A DNA stretch of 64,000 nucleotides from Salmonella enterica subsp. diarizonae (GCF_008692785.1 NZ_VXJV01000007.1:248001-312000); one strand, 5' to 3'. Positions 9,425 through 19,052 are shown, counted from the first letter of the stretch. The notes: generated from the letters alone by a model not told the origin. A program made the numbers and translations.

Positions 9425-10831
9425 ATGGATACCCTGCAACAATCACCGCCAGCAGAGCCTGAAGGCGGTCTGCGGCGTAACCTGAAAAAGCGGCATCTGC
9501 TGATGATGTCGTTGGGCGGCACGATTGGCACCGGCTTATTTATCGGCATTGCCGAACCGTTAAGCAGTGTCGGGCCGGCGGGAACCTTACTGGCCTATCT
9601 GTTTGCCGGAACCATTATGCTGGCGACGATGATGTGTCTTGGCGAATTATCATGCGCCTTTCCTCACTCTGGCTCATTTCAACATTACGCGCTGATGTTT
9701 ATGCCGTCACCTGGCTGGAGCTATACCATTGGCTGGCTTTACTGGTTTAGCTGGGTATTTTCCCTTGCGGCCGACCTCACTGCCGCAGGGTTTATTGCTC
9801 ACCAGTTTTTCCCCGCGGTTCCGGTATATATGTTCTGCCTGGCGATTCTGCTCATCCTGACGGCCATCAATCTCACCTCCGCAAAAAGTTTTGGCGAATG
9901 CGAATACTGGCTTTCGGCCATTAAGGTCTTCGCGATCGTGCTGTTTATCTGCGCGGGCGGGGTCATGATCTACTCGCTAATGGGCCATAGCGACTGGCAC
10001 CCGACGTTAAAAACAGACGGAATGTGGTTTCCCCACGGTTGGGAGCAAATTGTGGTCTGTATGACGATCGTGATTTACTCCTTCCAGGGGGTGGAACTGG
10101 TAGGAAATGCGGCAGGGGAGACCGAATCGCCGCACATTATTTTACCGAAAGTGATCCTGGGGATTGGTCTCAGAATCATTTTGTTTTACGGCCTGGCGAT
10201 TGCGGTGCTGGCGCTGGTCTATCCGCATGAACTGACGCCAAATGGACAAAGTCCCTTTGTATGGGTATTCTCCCACGCGGGCATTCCGGGGGCGGATACG
10301 CTGATGACGCTGGTGATCTTTTCCGCCGCGGTTTCTGCCGCCAACTCGGCCATTTACGCCAGTTCGCGTATGTTATGGTCTATGGCGGGCGATCGCTTTG
10401 CGCCAGCCTGCTTTGGTAAAACGAACGGCGGCGGCGTGCCGGTGTATGCTATTTTAATCACGGCTTTGCTGGCGCTGGTGTCGTTGCTGACCCGCTATAT
10501 TCCCGCGCAGCAATTTTATTTATATCTGATCGCCAGTACCGGGCAGGTGGGTTGCCTTGCATGGATAACCATCGGATGGTGCCAGTATCGCTTCCGGCAA
10601 TCGGTGCGTAATGGAACGTACGCCAGCGATTTGCTACGCTATCGATCGCCGCTTTTCCCCTGGACGGCCCGATTTGTCATTATCACCAATTTTGCCATTA
10701 TGGTCGGCACCTGGTTTAGTGAGCAGGGGGTAGTGATAATGTTGGTTGAGCTGGCTTTTATGATAGGGATTCTTTTGTCATGGTATCTCTTCAAACCCAC
10801 TTTGAACCGATTACGTAACACAGTGGGATGA
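9425..10831 (+). CDS. Amino acid permease (AAT family of APC transporters)
   Basis: This 468-residue protein has 12 predicted membrane segments. The first carries GGTIGTGLFIG (residues 31-41), the hallmark of the AAT permeases such as LysP, GabP, AnsP and AroP. The GELSCAFPHSGSF motif follows near residue 75. It is a proton-driven importer by family; the substrate cannot be read from sequence. As the last gene of the sigma-54 operon it probably imports the amino acid that the racemase and decarboxylase handle. The ubiX start codon is only 26 bp downstream with no terminator between. Confidence 0.87.
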   Translation: MDTLQQSPPAEPEGGLRRNLKKRHLLMMSLGGTIGTGLFIGIAEPLSSVGPAGTLLAYLFAGTIMLATMMCLGELSCAFPHSGSFQHYALMFMPSPGWSYTIGWLYWFSWVFSLAADLTAAGFIAHQFFPAVPVYMFCLAILLILTAINLTSAKSFGECEYWLSAIKVFAIVLFICAGGVMIYSLMGHSDWHPTLKTDGMWFPHGWEQIVVCMTIVIYSFQGVELVGNAAGETESPHIILPKVILGIGLRIILFYGLAIAVLALVYPHELTPNGQSPFVWVFSHAGIPGADTLMTLVIFSAAVSAANSAIYASSRMLWSMAGDRFAPACFGKTNGGGVPVYAILITALLALVSLLTRYIPAQQFYLYLIASTGQVGCLAWITIGWCQYRFRQSVRNGTYASDLLRYRSPLFPWTARFVIITNFAIMVGTWFSEQGVVIMLVELAFMIGILLSWYLFKPTLNRLRNTVG

Positions 10832-10857
10832 ACGGCGCTCGTAAACGGTAAGAGAAC

Positions 10858-11427
10858 ATGAAACGACTCATTGTAGGAATTAGCGGCGCCAGCGGAGCGA
10901 TTTATGGCGTGCGCTTATTACAAATTTTGCGCGATGTCGATAGCGTGGAAACGCATCTGGTGATGAGCCAGGCGGCCCGGCAAACGCTGGCGCTGGAGAC
11001 CCATTTTTCGCTGCGCGAGGTGCAGGCGCTGGCCGATGTGACGCACGATGCGCGCGACATTGCCGCCAGTATTTCCTCGGGCTCTTACCCGACGGCGGGA
11101 ATGGTTATCTTGCCCTGTTCGATTAAAACGCTGTCGGGGATTGTCCACAGTTATACTGACGGACTGCTTACCCGCGCGGCGGATGTGATATTGAAAGAGC
11201 GGCGACCTCTGGTGTTGTGCGTGCGCGAAACACCGCTGCATATCGGGCATTTGCGTTTAATGACCCAGGCCGCTGAGATAGGCGCGGTGATTATGCCGCC
11301 AGTTCCGGCTTTTTATCATCTTCCACAGACGTTAGATGATGTTATAAATCAAACGGTTAACCGAGTTCTGGATCAGTTTGACATCCCCCTTCCGCACGAT
11401 CTTTTTGTTCGCTGGCAGGGCGTATAG
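10858..11427 (+). CDS. ubiX: UbiX, flavin prenyltransferase
   Basis: UbiX joins a dimethylallyl group to FMN to make prenyl-FMN, the cofactor of the UbiD decarboxylase in ubiquinone synthesis. The 189-residue flavoprotein has the N-terminal nucleotide-binding signature GISGASGAIYGVRLL and the later PCSIKTLSGI and RETPLHIGHLRLM motifs. In E. coli it lies directly after the purF operon; here the sigma-54 island stands between them. With 26 bp separating it from the permease, it may be read partly from the upstream operon. A good hairpin terminator follows. Confidence 0.95.
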   Translation: MKRLIVGISGASGAIYGVRLLQILRDVDSVETHLVMSQAARQTLALETHFSLREVQALADVTHDARDIAASISSGSYPTAGMVILPCSIKTLSGIVHSYTDGLLTRAADVILKERRPLVLCVRETPLHIGHLRLMTQAAEIGAVIMPPVPAFYHLPQTLDDVINQTVNRVLDQFDIPLPHDLFVRWQGV

Positions 11428-11459
11428 CGTTGTCTGTTTAGCGTGCATTATTGTCCCTG

Positions 11460-11482
11460 TTGCCCTGTTTCAGGGCAATTTT
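11460..11482 (+). terminator. Rho-independent terminator after ubiX
   Basis: TTGCCCTG / CAGGGCAA is an 8-bp stem with a TTT loop and is followed by TTTTG. It ends the ubiX transcript before the argT promoter. Confidence 0.75.
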
Positions 11483-11632
11483 GTAACCGCGATCATATCC
11501 TCAACATTTAATTCGTTAAAAGCCGCCGAAACGCTGCGGTTCAACCGCCATACCTGCTATCTTCAACATCAGGACAATATTGCAACGTTTTATTAACAAA
11601 TTTAACGTCAAATAGTTTTGCTGACGTGAAAA

Positions 11633-11648
11633 TGGCATAAGACCTGCA
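11633..11648 (+). promoter_or_regulatory. Sigma-54 promoter of argT
   Basis: TGGCATAAGACCTGCA has GG-N10-GC (GG at 11634-11635, GC at 11646-11647) and fits the -24/-12 consensus. argT is known to be nitrogen-regulated through NtrC and sigma-54 in Salmonella. The expected start is near 11658, giving a leader of about 58 nt. Confidence 0.87.
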
Positions 11649-11715
11649 TGAAAAAGTCTGCAAACACACAACACCACGTAAAACATAAGAAAATGACGCC
11701 ACTTGAGGGGTATGT

Positions 11716-12498
11716 ATGAAGAAGACCGTTCTCGCTTTGTCTTTGCTGATAGGTCTGGGCGCGGCGGCGGCCAGCTACGCCGCGCTCCCGCAAACGGTTC
11801 GTATTGGAACGGATACCACCTACGCGCCTTTCTCATCGAAAGATGCTAAAGGCGACTTTATTGGCTTTGATATCGATCTCGGTAATGAAATGTGCAAGCG
11901 TATGCAGGTGAAATGTATCTGGGTTGCCAGCGATTTTGATGCGCTTATTCCCTCACTAAAAGCGAAAAAAATCGATGCCATTATTTCATCGCTCTCTATC
12001 ACCGATAAACGTCAGCAAGAAATCGCGTTTTCCGACAAACTTTACGCGGCGGATTCACGCCTGATTGCGGCAAAAGGTTCCCCCATTCAGCCGACGCTGG
12101 AAGCACTGAAAGGCAAGCATGTCGGCGTGCTGCAAGGGTCCACGCAAGAGGCTTACGCCAATGATAACTGGCGAACTAAAGGCGTGGATGTGGTGGCTTA
12201 TGCCAACCAGGATCTTATCTATTCCGATTTGACCGCGGGTCGTCTGGATGCCGCATTGCAGGATGAAGTCGCCGCCAGCGAAGGATTTCTGAAGCAGGCA
12301 GCGGGTAAAGAATATGCGTTTGCCGGCCCTTCCGTGAAGGATAAAAAATATTTTGGTGACGGGACGGGGGTTGGGCTGCGCAAAGACGATACCGAGCTAA
12401 AAGCTGCGTTTGATAAAGCGCTCGCGGAACTGCGCCAGGACGGAACTTACGACAAAATGGCCAAAAAGTACTTCGATTTTAATGTCTACGGCGATTGA
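11716..12498 (+). CDS. argT: ArgT, lysine/arginine/ornithine periplasmic binding protein
   Basis: ArgT captures lysine, arginine and ornithine in the periplasm and hands them to the HisQMP2 membrane complex. The 260-residue precursor has a 22-residue signal peptide (cleavage after SYA, mature start [11 protein letters not shown]) and the type II solute-binding fold with [11 protein letters not shown] and [15 protein letters not shown]. It is a close paralogue of HisJ, encoded next, pointing to a tandem duplication. It has its own sigma-54 promoter. The ornithine/lysine range overlaps with the presumed substrates of the decarboxylase operon 1 kb upstream. Confidence 0.96.
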   Translation: MKKTVLALSLLIGLGAAAASYAALPQTVRIGTDTTYAPFSSKDAKGDFIGFDIDLGNEMCKRMQVKCIWVASDFDALIPSLKAKKIDAIISSLSITDKRQQEIAFSDKLYAADSRLIAAKGSPIQPTLEALKGKHVGVLQGSTQEAYANDNWRTKGVDVVAYANQDLIYSDLTAGRLDAALQDEVAASEGFLKQAAGKEYAFAGPSVKDKKYFGDGTGVGLRKDDTELKAAFDKALAELRQDGTYDKMAKKYFDFNVYGD

Positions 12499-12552
12499 GA
12501 GAAGGGATAGCGCACCGCGTTGGGGAACTATCACGGTGCAAAATAGATGCCT

Positions 12553-12569
12553 TGCACCATTTTGGTGCA
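12553..12569. promoter_or_regulatory. NtrC binding site upstream of hisJ
   Basis: TGCACCA-TTT-TGGTGCA is a perfect 7-bp inverted repeat matching the NtrC consensus TGCACCA-N3-TGGTGCA. It lies about 112 bp upstream of the hisJ -24 element, normal enhancer spacing. A half-site GGTGCA lies just before it (about 12535-12540). Confidence 0.88.
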
Positions 12570-12634
12570 TAAGCCGTTGCGGAACAGGCGCATAAATGCA
12601 TACTTAATCGATTTTTATGCAAAATAAACCGGCT

Positions 12635-12660
12635 GACAAGGTAGAATGCTTTGCCTTGTC
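12635..12660 (+). other. Hairpin between argT and hisJ
   Basis: GACAAGG / CCTTGTC forms a 7-bp stem with a 12-nt loop after argT and before the hisJ promoter. It lacks a T-run, so it is at best a partial terminator or a 3' end stabiliser for argT mRNA. Confidence 0.4.
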
Positions 12661-12671
12661 GGCCTGATTAA

Positions 12672-12687
12672 TGGCACGATAGCCGCA
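12672..12687 (+). promoter_or_regulatory. Sigma-54 promoter of hisJQMP
   Basis: TGGCACGATAGCCGCA has GG-N10-GC (GG at 12673-12674, GC at 12685-12686), with the exact TGGCACG of the -24 consensus. It fits the known nitrogen control of the Salmonella histidine transport operon and is paired with the NtrC palindrome upstream. Confidence 0.88.
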
Positions 12688-12734
12688 TCGGATCTGTAAA
12701 GATCTCCTATAAAGACAGTCTGTTGAGGATAGTT

Positions 12735-13517
12735 ATGAAAAAACTGGCGTTATCCCTTTCTCTGGTGTTGGCATTTTCCAGCGCTACCGCAGCATTTGCC
12801 GCTATTCCACAAAAGATTCGTATCGGTACCGATCCGACTTACGCGCCGTTTGAATCCAAAAATGCACAGGGTGAATTGGTCGGCTTTGATATCGATCTGG
12901 CCAAAGAACTGTGCAAACGTATCAACACACAGTGTACGTTCGTGGAAAACCCGCTGGATGCGCTGATTCCATCTTTAAAAGCGAAGAAAATTGATGCCAT
13001 CATGTCCTCGCTGTCCATCACTGAAAAGCGCCAGCAGGAGATCGCGTTTACCGACAAGCTTTACGCCGCCGATTCCCGTTTGGTGGTGGCGAAGAGCTCG
13101 GATATCCAGCCGACCATCGCGTCGCTGAAAGGCAAGCGCGTCGGCGTGCTACAGGGGACAACGCAGGAGACCTTCGGCAACGAGCACTGGGCGCCGAAAG
13201 GGATTGAGATCGTCTCTTATCAGGGGCAGGACAACATTTATTCCGATTTGACGGCTGGTCGTATTGATGCGGCGTTCCAGGACGAGGTCGCCGCTAGCGA
13301 AGGTTTCCTTAAACAGCCCGTCGGAAAAGACTACAAATTCGGCGGTCCATCGGTGAAAGATGAGAAGTTGTTCGGCGTAGGAACCGGTATGGGGCTGCGC
13401 AAAGAGGATAACGAGCTGCGTGAAGCGCTGAACAACGCGTTTGCTGAAATGCGTGCTGACGGTACTTACGAAAAGCTGGCGAAAAAGTACTTTGATTTTG
13501 ATGTTTATGGCGGTTAA
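12735..13517 (+). CDS. hisJ: HisJ, histidine periplasmic binding protein
   Basis: HisJ binds L-histidine in the periplasm for the HisQMP2 importer. The 260-residue precursor has a 22-residue signal peptide ending AFA before [11 protein letters not shown]. It shares [21 protein letters not shown] and FDFDVYGG with the family and is strongly similar to ArgT. I start at ATG 12735 (MKKLALS), with GAGGAT 5 nt upstream; an in-frame TTG at 12723 is discounted. The gene is followed by a large REP palindrome that should cause high HisJ expression relative to the membrane proteins. Confidence 0.97.
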   Translation: MKKLALSLSLVLAFSSATAAFAAIPQKIRIGTDPTYAPFESKNAQGELVGFDIDLAKELCKRINTQCTFVENPLDALIPSLKAKKIDAIMSSLSITEKRQQEIAFTDKLYAADSRLVVAKSSDIQPTIASLKGKRVGVLQGTTQETFGNEHWAPKGIEIVSYQGQDNIYSDLTAGRIDAAFQDEVAASEGFLKQPVGKDYKFGGPSVKDEKLFGVGTGMGLRKEDNELREALNNAFAEMRADGTYEKLAKKYFDFDVYGG

Positions 13518-13564
13518 TCACCGTCGGTGCAGATAAAGCCCAGAGAATGTTGATCGTCTGCATT

Positions 13565-13638
13565 GCCTGATGGCGCTGTGCTTGTCAGGCCTACGGGGAG
13601 CGTCGTAGGCCTGACAAGCACAGCCGCCATCCGGCGTG
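13565..13638. repeat. REP palindrome between hisJ and hisQ
   Basis: Two REP units in opposite orientation form a perfect 21-bp inverted repeat (13575-13595 with 13604-13624) around an 8-nt loop. The outer ends GCCTGATGGC and CGCCATCCGGC extend the stem imperfectly. The hisJ-hisQ REP is one of the classic examples of this repeat, known to protect the upstream hisJ mRNA from 3' exonucleases. Confidence 0.95.
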
Positions 13639-13698
13639 ATGTGAGGCAAAAATGCAAAAGAGGCTTCTTACTTCACCACACACAACAGGACAGGCTGC

Positions 13699-14385
13699 AT
13701 GTTGTACGGGTTTTCAGGCGTAATTTTACAAGGCGCGATCGTCACGCTGGAACTGGCGCTCAGTTCCGTGGTGCTGGCCGTGCTTATCGGTCTCGTCGGC
13801 GCGGGGGCGAAGCTTTCGCAAAACCGGGTAACGGGGCTTATTTTTGAAGGGTACACCACCCTGATTCGCGGGGTGCCGGATCTGGTATTAATGCTGCTGA
13901 TATTTTACGGATTGCAAATCGCGCTTAACGTGGTGACCGATTCGCTGGGTATCGACCAGATAGATATTGATCCGATGGTAGCCGGTATTATCACCCTCGG
14001 TTTTATCTACGGCGCCTATTTTACCGAAACCTTTCGCGGCGCATTTATGGCGGTGCCGAAAGGCCATATCGAAGCGGCGACGGCCTTTGGTTTTACCCAC
14101 GGGAAAACCTTCCGGCGGATTATGTTCCCGGCGATGATGCGTTACGCCCTGCCGGGGATCGGCAATAACTGGCAGGTGATACTCAAAGCGACGGCGCTGG
14201 TGTCGCTGCTGGGCCTGGAAGATGTCGTCAAAGCCACGCAGCTTGCCGGTAAAAGTACCTGGGAGCCTTTCTATTTCGCCGTGGTCTGTGGACTTATCTA
14301 CCTGGTATTTACCACCGTCTCCAATGGTGTGCTGCTCTTACTTGAGCGTCGCTATTCCGTGGGCGTGAAGAGGGCCGATCTGTGA
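13699..14385 (+). CDS. hisQ: HisQ, histidine/LAO ABC transporter permease
   Basis: HisQ is one of two inner-membrane subunits of the histidine and lysine/arginine/ornithine importer. The 228-residue protein has five predicted membrane segments and the EAA loop that docks to HisP (EAATAFGFTHGKTFRRIMFP, about residues 120-139). It pairs with HisM, whose GTG start overlaps the hisQ stop (GTGA). The 181 bp separating it from hisJ hold the REP palindrome. Confidence 0.96.
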   Translation: MLYGFSGVILQGAIVTLELALSSVVLAVLIGLVGAGAKLSQNRVTGLIFEGYTTLIRGVPDLVLMLLIFYGLQIALNVVTDSLGIDQIDIDPMVAGIITLGFIYGAYFTETFRGAFMAVPKGHIEAATAFGFTHGKTFRRIMFPAMMRYALPGIGNNWQVILKATALVSLLGLEDVVKATQLAGKSTWEPFYFAVVCGLIYLVFTTVSNGVLLLLERRYSVGVKRADL

Positions 14386-15089
14386 TTGAGATTATTCAGG
14401 AGTACTGGAAATCCCTGCTGTGGACGGATGGCTATCGTTTTACCGGTGTGGCGATTACGCTGTGGTTGTTAATTTCATCGGTGGTGATGGGCGGTCTTCT
14501 GGCGGTGATTCTGGCGGTGGGCCGCGTTTCCAGTAATAAATTCATCCGTTTTCCCATCTGGCTGTTTACGTATATTTTTCGCGGCACGCCGCTGTACGTA
14601 CAGCTACTGGTGTTCTATTCGGGGATGTATACGCTGGAGATAGTTAAAGGCACTGACCTTCTTAATGCGTTTTTTCGCAGCGGACTGAACTGTACCGTAC
14701 TGGCGCTGACACTGAATACCTGCGCGTACACCACGGAGATTTTCGCCGGGGCGATTCGCTCGGTGCCGCACGGTGAAATTGAAGCGGCACGGGCCTATGG
14801 CTTCTCGTCATTTAAAATGTATCGCTGCATTATTTTGCCGTCGGCATTACGTATCGCCTTGCCTGCCTATAGCAACGAAGTGATTTTAATGCTGCACTCT
14901 ACGGCGCTGGCGTTTACCGCGACGGTGCCGGATTTGTTGAAAATCGCCCGCGATATTAACTCAGCGACTTACCAGCCGTTTACCGCGTTTGGCATTGCCG
15001 CCGTGTTGTATTTACTCATTTCGTATGTCCTGATAAGCCTGTTCCGCCGGGCGGAAAGACACTGGTTGCAGCACGTGTCCTCTAAATAA
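14382..15089 (+). CDS. hisM: HisM, histidine/LAO ABC transporter permease
   Basis: HisM is the second membrane subunit of the HisQMP2 complex. It has 235 residues, five predicted membrane segments and the EAA loop [20 protein letters not shown]. It starts with GTG overlapping the hisQ stop by 4 nt, so HisQ and HisM are translationally coupled in the 1:1 ratio the complex needs. It is intact. Confidence 0.96.
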   Translation: MIEIIQEYWKSLLWTDGYRFTGVAITLWLLISSVVMGGLLAVILAVGRVSSNKFIRFPIWLFTYIFRGTPLYVQLLVFYSGMYTLEIVKGTDLLNAFFRSGLNCTVLALTLNTCAYTTEIFAGAIRSVPHGEIEAARAYGFSSFKMYRCIILPSALRIALPAYSNEVILMLHSTALAFTATVPDLLKIARDINSATYQPFTAFGIAAVLYLLISYVLISLFRRAERHWLQHVSSK

Positions 15090-15099
15090 TTCGAGTAAC

Positions 15100-15876
15100 A
15101 TGATGTCAGAAAATAAATTAAACGTTATCGATTTGCACAAACGCTACGGCGGTCATGAAGTGCTGAAAGGGGTATCGCTGCAGGCCAGCGCCGGAGATGT
15201 GATTAGCATCATCGGCTCGTCCGGCTCCGGTAAAAGCACTTTTTTGCGCTGCATTAACTTCCTCGAAAAACCGAGCGAAGGCGCGATTATCGTGAACGGT
15301 CAGAACATTAATCTGGTGCGTGACAAAGACGGACAGCTCAAAGTGGCGGATAAAAATCAGCTACGCTTGTTGCGTACCCGCCTGACGATGGTGTTTCAGC
15401 ACTTTAACCTCTGGAGCCACATGACGGTGCTGGAAAATGTGATGGAAGCGCCGATTCAGGTACTGGGATTAAGCAAGCACGACGCGCGCGAGCGGGCGCT
15501 GAAATATCTGGCGAAGGTGGGGATTGATGAGCGCGCTCAGGGAAAATATCCTGTCCATCTTTCCGGCGGCCAACAGCAGCGCGTTTCTATTGCGCGCGCG
15601 CTGGCGATGGAACCTGACGTTTTACTGTTCGATGAACCTACTTCGGCGCTCGATCCTGAACTGGTCGGCGAAGTGTTGCGCATCATGCAACAACTGGCGG
15701 AAGAAGGCAAAACGATGGTGGTGGTCACGCATGAAATGGGCTTCGCCCGCCATGTCTCTTCGCACGTTATTTTTCTGCATCAGGGGAAAATTGAAGAAGA
15801 GGGCGATCCGGAGCAGGTGTTCGGCAATCCGCAAAGCCCGCGTTTACAGCAGTTCCTGAAAGGCTCGCTGAAATAA
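15100..15876 (+). CDS. hisP: HisP, ATP-binding subunit of the histidine/LAO transporter
   Basis: HisP is the ATPase that drives import by HisQM. The 258-residue protein has Walker [10 protein letters not shown] (residues 39-47), a Q-loop near VFQHFNLW, the ABC signature LSGGQQQR, Walker [13 protein letters not shown] and the switch His in VVVTHEM. It matches the crystallised S. Typhimurium HisP as I remember it except for one or two positions near the N-terminus (LNVIDL and QASAG here), which hints at a strain other than LT2. It ends the operon in a hairpin convergent with yfcH. Confidence 0.97.
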   Translation: MMSENKLNVIDLHKRYGGHEVLKGVSLQASAGDVISIIGSSGSGKSTFLRCINFLEKPSEGAIIVNGQNINLVRDKDGQLKVADKNQLRLLRTRLTMVFQHFNLWSHMTVLENVMEAPIQVLGLSKHDARERALKYLAKVGIDERAQGKYPVHLSGGQQQRVSIARALAMEPDVLLFDEPTSALDPELVGEVLRIMQQLAEEGKTMVVVTHEMGFARHVSSHVIFLHQGKIEEEGDPEQVFGNPQSPRLQQFLKGSLK

Positions 15877-15881
15877 AAGAA

Positions 15882-15907
15882 ACCCGGCGGCGCGTCGCTT
15901 ACCGGGT
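15882..15907. terminator. Hairpin between hisP and yfcH
   Basis: ACCCGG / CCGGGT forms a 6-bp stem around a 14-nt GC-rich loop 6 nt after the hisP stop. There is no strong T-run; it probably serves the two converging transcripts. Confidence 0.5.
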
Positions 15908-15927
15908 AGGATAAGGCGCTTTGGGAA

Positions 15928-16821
15928 CTAGCGAATCACATCCGCCAGCGCCTCTTCTAAATCATACCAGCGAAATGCGAATCCGGCGGCTTCAAGCCGT
16001 TTTGGCAGCGCCCGCTGTCCGCCCAGTACCAGCACTGACGACTCTCCCATCAATAAGCGAATTGCCGTCGCCGGAATGCGAATAATCGCCGGGCGGCGCA
16101 GCGCGCGACCCAGCGCATGAGCAAACTGCTCATTATGGACGGGATACGGCGAGACCATATTGAAGGGACCGCGAAGATCGTTATCCAGCAGCCACAGGAT
16201 GCCGTTGACCATATCGTCAATGTGAATCCAGGCCAGGTATTGCCGACCATTACCCACCGGACCGCCGAGACCGAGGCGGAACGGCGGAACCATTTTCCCC
16301 AGAATCCCGCCTTGCGGCGCCAGGACGACGCCGGTACGCAGCAGACAGACGCGGGTCTGGTCGTTCTGCGCGCGACAGGCAATCTGTTCCCAGAGGGCGC
16401 AAAGTTTATGCGTAAATTCATTGTGCGGCGGTTCGTCTTCAGTGACGACAACGTCGCCCAGATCGCCGTAATAGCCCGTGGCGGAGCCGGATATCAACAC
16501 CGCGGGCGGCGTTGCGCTGGCATGAATTAAATCCACCAACTTTTGCGTGATAGCCCAGCGGCTTTGGCACAACCGTTCTTTTTGTTGCGACGTCCAGCGC
16601 TTGTCGGCAATCGGTTCGCCCGCCAGATTGATGATGGCATCAATCTCATTGAGGTGCTCACGTTCCGCCAGCCCTTTCCATAATGTCACTCTGGAATCAA
16701 GAATCTGACGCGCGTTATCGGGATTGCGCGTAACGACCGTCACCTGATGCCCCAGTGTTAATAGCCGAGGAATAAGGTGACGCCCAATCAGGCCCGTACC
16801 GCCGGTAATCAGAATCTGCAT
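15928..16821 (-). CDS. yfcH: YfcH, SDR-family NAD(P)-dependent epimerase-like protein
   Basis: This 297-residue protein belongs to the extended short-chain dehydrogenase group (TIGR01777-type epimerases). The N-terminal Rossmann motif is [11 protein letters not shown] (about residues 6-16); [13 protein letters not shown] and the SGSATGYYG / [11 protein letters not shown] catalytic region follow. The substrate is not known to me. A GGAGGT ribosome site precedes the ATG. It lies downstream of yfcG and the folX stub on the same strand, so it probably shares their transcript. Confidence 0.9.
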   Translation of the reverse strand: MQILITGGTGLIGRHLIPRLLTLGHQVTVVTRNPDNARQILDSRVTLWKGLAEREHLNEIDAIINLAGEPIADKRWTSQQKERLCQSRWAITQKLVDLIHASATPPAVLISGSATGYYGDLGDVVVTEDEPPHNEFTHKLCALWEQIACRAQNDQTRVCLLRTGVVLAPQGGILGKMVPPFRLGLGGPVGNGRQYLAWIHIDDMVNGILWLLDNDLRGPFNMVSPYPVHNEQFAHALGRALRRPAIIRIPATAIRLLMGESSVLVLGGQRALPKRLEAAGFAFRWYDLEEALADVIR

Positions 16822-16843
16822 ATGACCTCCAGAGTAGGGAGGA

Positions 16844-16900
16844 TTACCTCTTCCCTAATGTCAGGTTTTTAATACGAATAATGGCGTCAGGCTGTGCCAT
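16844..16900 (-). pseudogene. folX: folX remnant (5' stub of dihydroneopterin triphosphate epimerase gene)
   Basis: Reading the minus strand from 16900 gives [18 protein letters not shown] and then TAA. The first 13 residues are nearly identical to the N-terminus of E. coli FolX as I remember it (MAQPAAIIRIKNL), and E. coli carries folX at exactly this place between yfcG and yfcH. The upstream region GGAGGTTGATACACGGAACAA also looks like a folX leader. The rest of the roughly 120-codon gene is missing, replaced by a few codons and a stop 22 bp before yfcH. I read this as a deletion scar; the stub cannot be functional. Confidence 0.78.
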
Positions 16901-16954
16901 TGCAGGCTTGTTCCGTGTATCAACCTCCACATCATACATGAGAATAGTGCCGCG

Positions 16955-17602
16955 TTACTCTTTCGTACTGTTACAGTGCAGTTGCGCTTGTAACATAGCG
17001 CGCGCTGTCGCAGGACGCGTGCGAATGCGTTCAAACCAGTTATACACCGCCGGGTATGTATCAAGATCGATTCGCTGACGCTGATGCGCGTTAACCCACG
17101 GCCAACTGGCGATATCCGCAATACTGTAGTGGTCACCGCCCAACCATGGGGAGGCTTCCAGGCGTTTATTCAGAACGTTGTATAAGCGTTGCGTTTCAAC
17201 CTGATAGCGTTCAATCGCATAGGGGATTGCCTGCGGCGCAAAGTGGTTAAAGTGATGGTTTTGGCCCAGCATTGGCCCCAACCCGCCGACCTGCCAGAAC
17301 AACCATTGCAGCGTGGTATGGCGTTCACGCAGCTCCCCGCTAAGCAGTTTGCCGCTTTTTTCCGCCAGGTAGAGAAGAATTTCACCGGATTCAAAAAGAC
17401 TAAGCGGTTGACCGCCGTCTGTCGGGGCGTGATCGACGATGGCAGGAATTTTATTATTGGGAGAGATAGCCAAAAAATCGGGGCGAAACTGATTGCCCTT
17501 GCTGATATCCACTTTTAGCAAACGATACGCCAGCTCCGCCTCTTCCAGAAACAGCGTTATTTTATGCCCGTTGGGCGTGGGGGCGTAGTAAAGGTCAATC
17601 AT
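16955..17602 (-). CDS. yfcG: YfcG, GST-like disulfide-bond oxidoreductase
   Basis: YfcG belongs to the Nu-class glutathione S-transferase-like proteins that use two glutathiones to reduce disulfides. The 215-residue protein has an N-terminal thioredoxin-like domain (MIDLYYAPTPNGHKITLFLEE, NNKIPAIVDH, SLFESGEILLYLAEK) and a helical C-terminal domain with SIADIASWPWV. The region around Thr9-Asn11 holds the glutathione sulphur in the known structure. It is divergent from yfcF, another GST homologue. Confidence 0.93.
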   Translation of the reverse strand: MIDLYYAPTPNGHKITLFLEEAELAYRLLKVDISKGNQFRPDFLAISPNNKIPAIVDHAPTDGGQPLSLFESGEILLYLAEKSGKLLSGELRERHTTLQWLFWQVGGLGPMLGQNHHFNHFAPQAIPYAIERYQVETQRLYNVLNKRLEASPWLGGDHYSIADIASWPWVNAHQRQRIDLDTYPAVYNWFERIRTRPATARAMLQAQLHCNSTKE

Positions 17603-17624
17603 TTTGGCTCCTGCATGTGCGTAA

Positions 17625-18389
<765 letters not shown>

Positions 18390-18444
18390 AAATCTGTTCA
18401 TATTCCAGTATCATAACGCCGTTTTTCACAACGAGGAGTGAGCG

Positions 18445-18996
18445 ATGAAACTGATGTTCGCATCGGACATTCATGGTTCTTTACCCGCCACGGAACGCGT
18501 GCTTGAGCGGTTCGCGCAAAGCGGCGCGCGTTGGCTGGTGATATTGGGCGACGTCCTTAACCACGGCCCGCGAAATGCGCTGCCTGAAGGCTATGCGCCC
18601 GCCGAGGTTGCCGAACGCCTGAATGCGGTGGCGACGCAGATTATTGCCGTGCGTGGCAACTGCGATAGCGAAGTGGATCAGATGCTACTGCATTTCCCGA
18701 TAACTGCGCCGTGGCAGCAAATATTGACGCAAGAGAGGCGGCTATTTTTAACGCATGGGCATCTCTTCGGGCCGACGAATCTGCCCGCTCTGCATGCTGG
18801 CGATGTGTTGGTTTATGGTCATACGCATCTGCCGGTGGCGCAACAGCAGGAAGGGCTGTATCACTTTAATCCTGGGTCGGTGAGCATCCCGAAAGGCGGG
18901 TATGCGGCAAGCTACGGCATTCTGGATGATAATGTGTTGAGCGTAATCGCACTCAATGATCAAAGTATCATTGCGCAGGTCGCAATTAACTCGTAA
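18445..18996 (+). CDS. yfcE: YfcE, metallophosphodiesterase
   Basis: This 183-residue calcineurin-like phosphodiesterase of the MJ0936 type carries the metal-binding motifs in order: DIHG (Asp8, His10), LGDVLNHG, RGNCDS, THGHLFG and YGHTHLP. The E. coli enzyme acts on artificial phosphodiesters with manganese; its cellular substrate is unknown. The ribosome site GAGGAGTGAGC precedes the ATG. It lies 55 bp after yfcF. Confidence 0.92.
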   Translation: MKLMFASDIHGSLPATERVLERFAQSGARWLVILGDVLNHGPRNALPEGYAPAEVAERLNAVATQIIAVRGNCDSEVDQMLLHFPITAPWQQILTQERRLFLTHGHLFGPTNLPALHAGDVLVYGHTHLPVAQQQEGLYHFNPGSVSIPKGGYAASYGILDDNVLSVIALNDQSIIAQVAINS

Positions 18997-19052
18997 TTTA
19001 CCTCACAAACGTAAATGCGCCGTAAGAGCGCCAGAAATAAGAAGGTTTCCTG

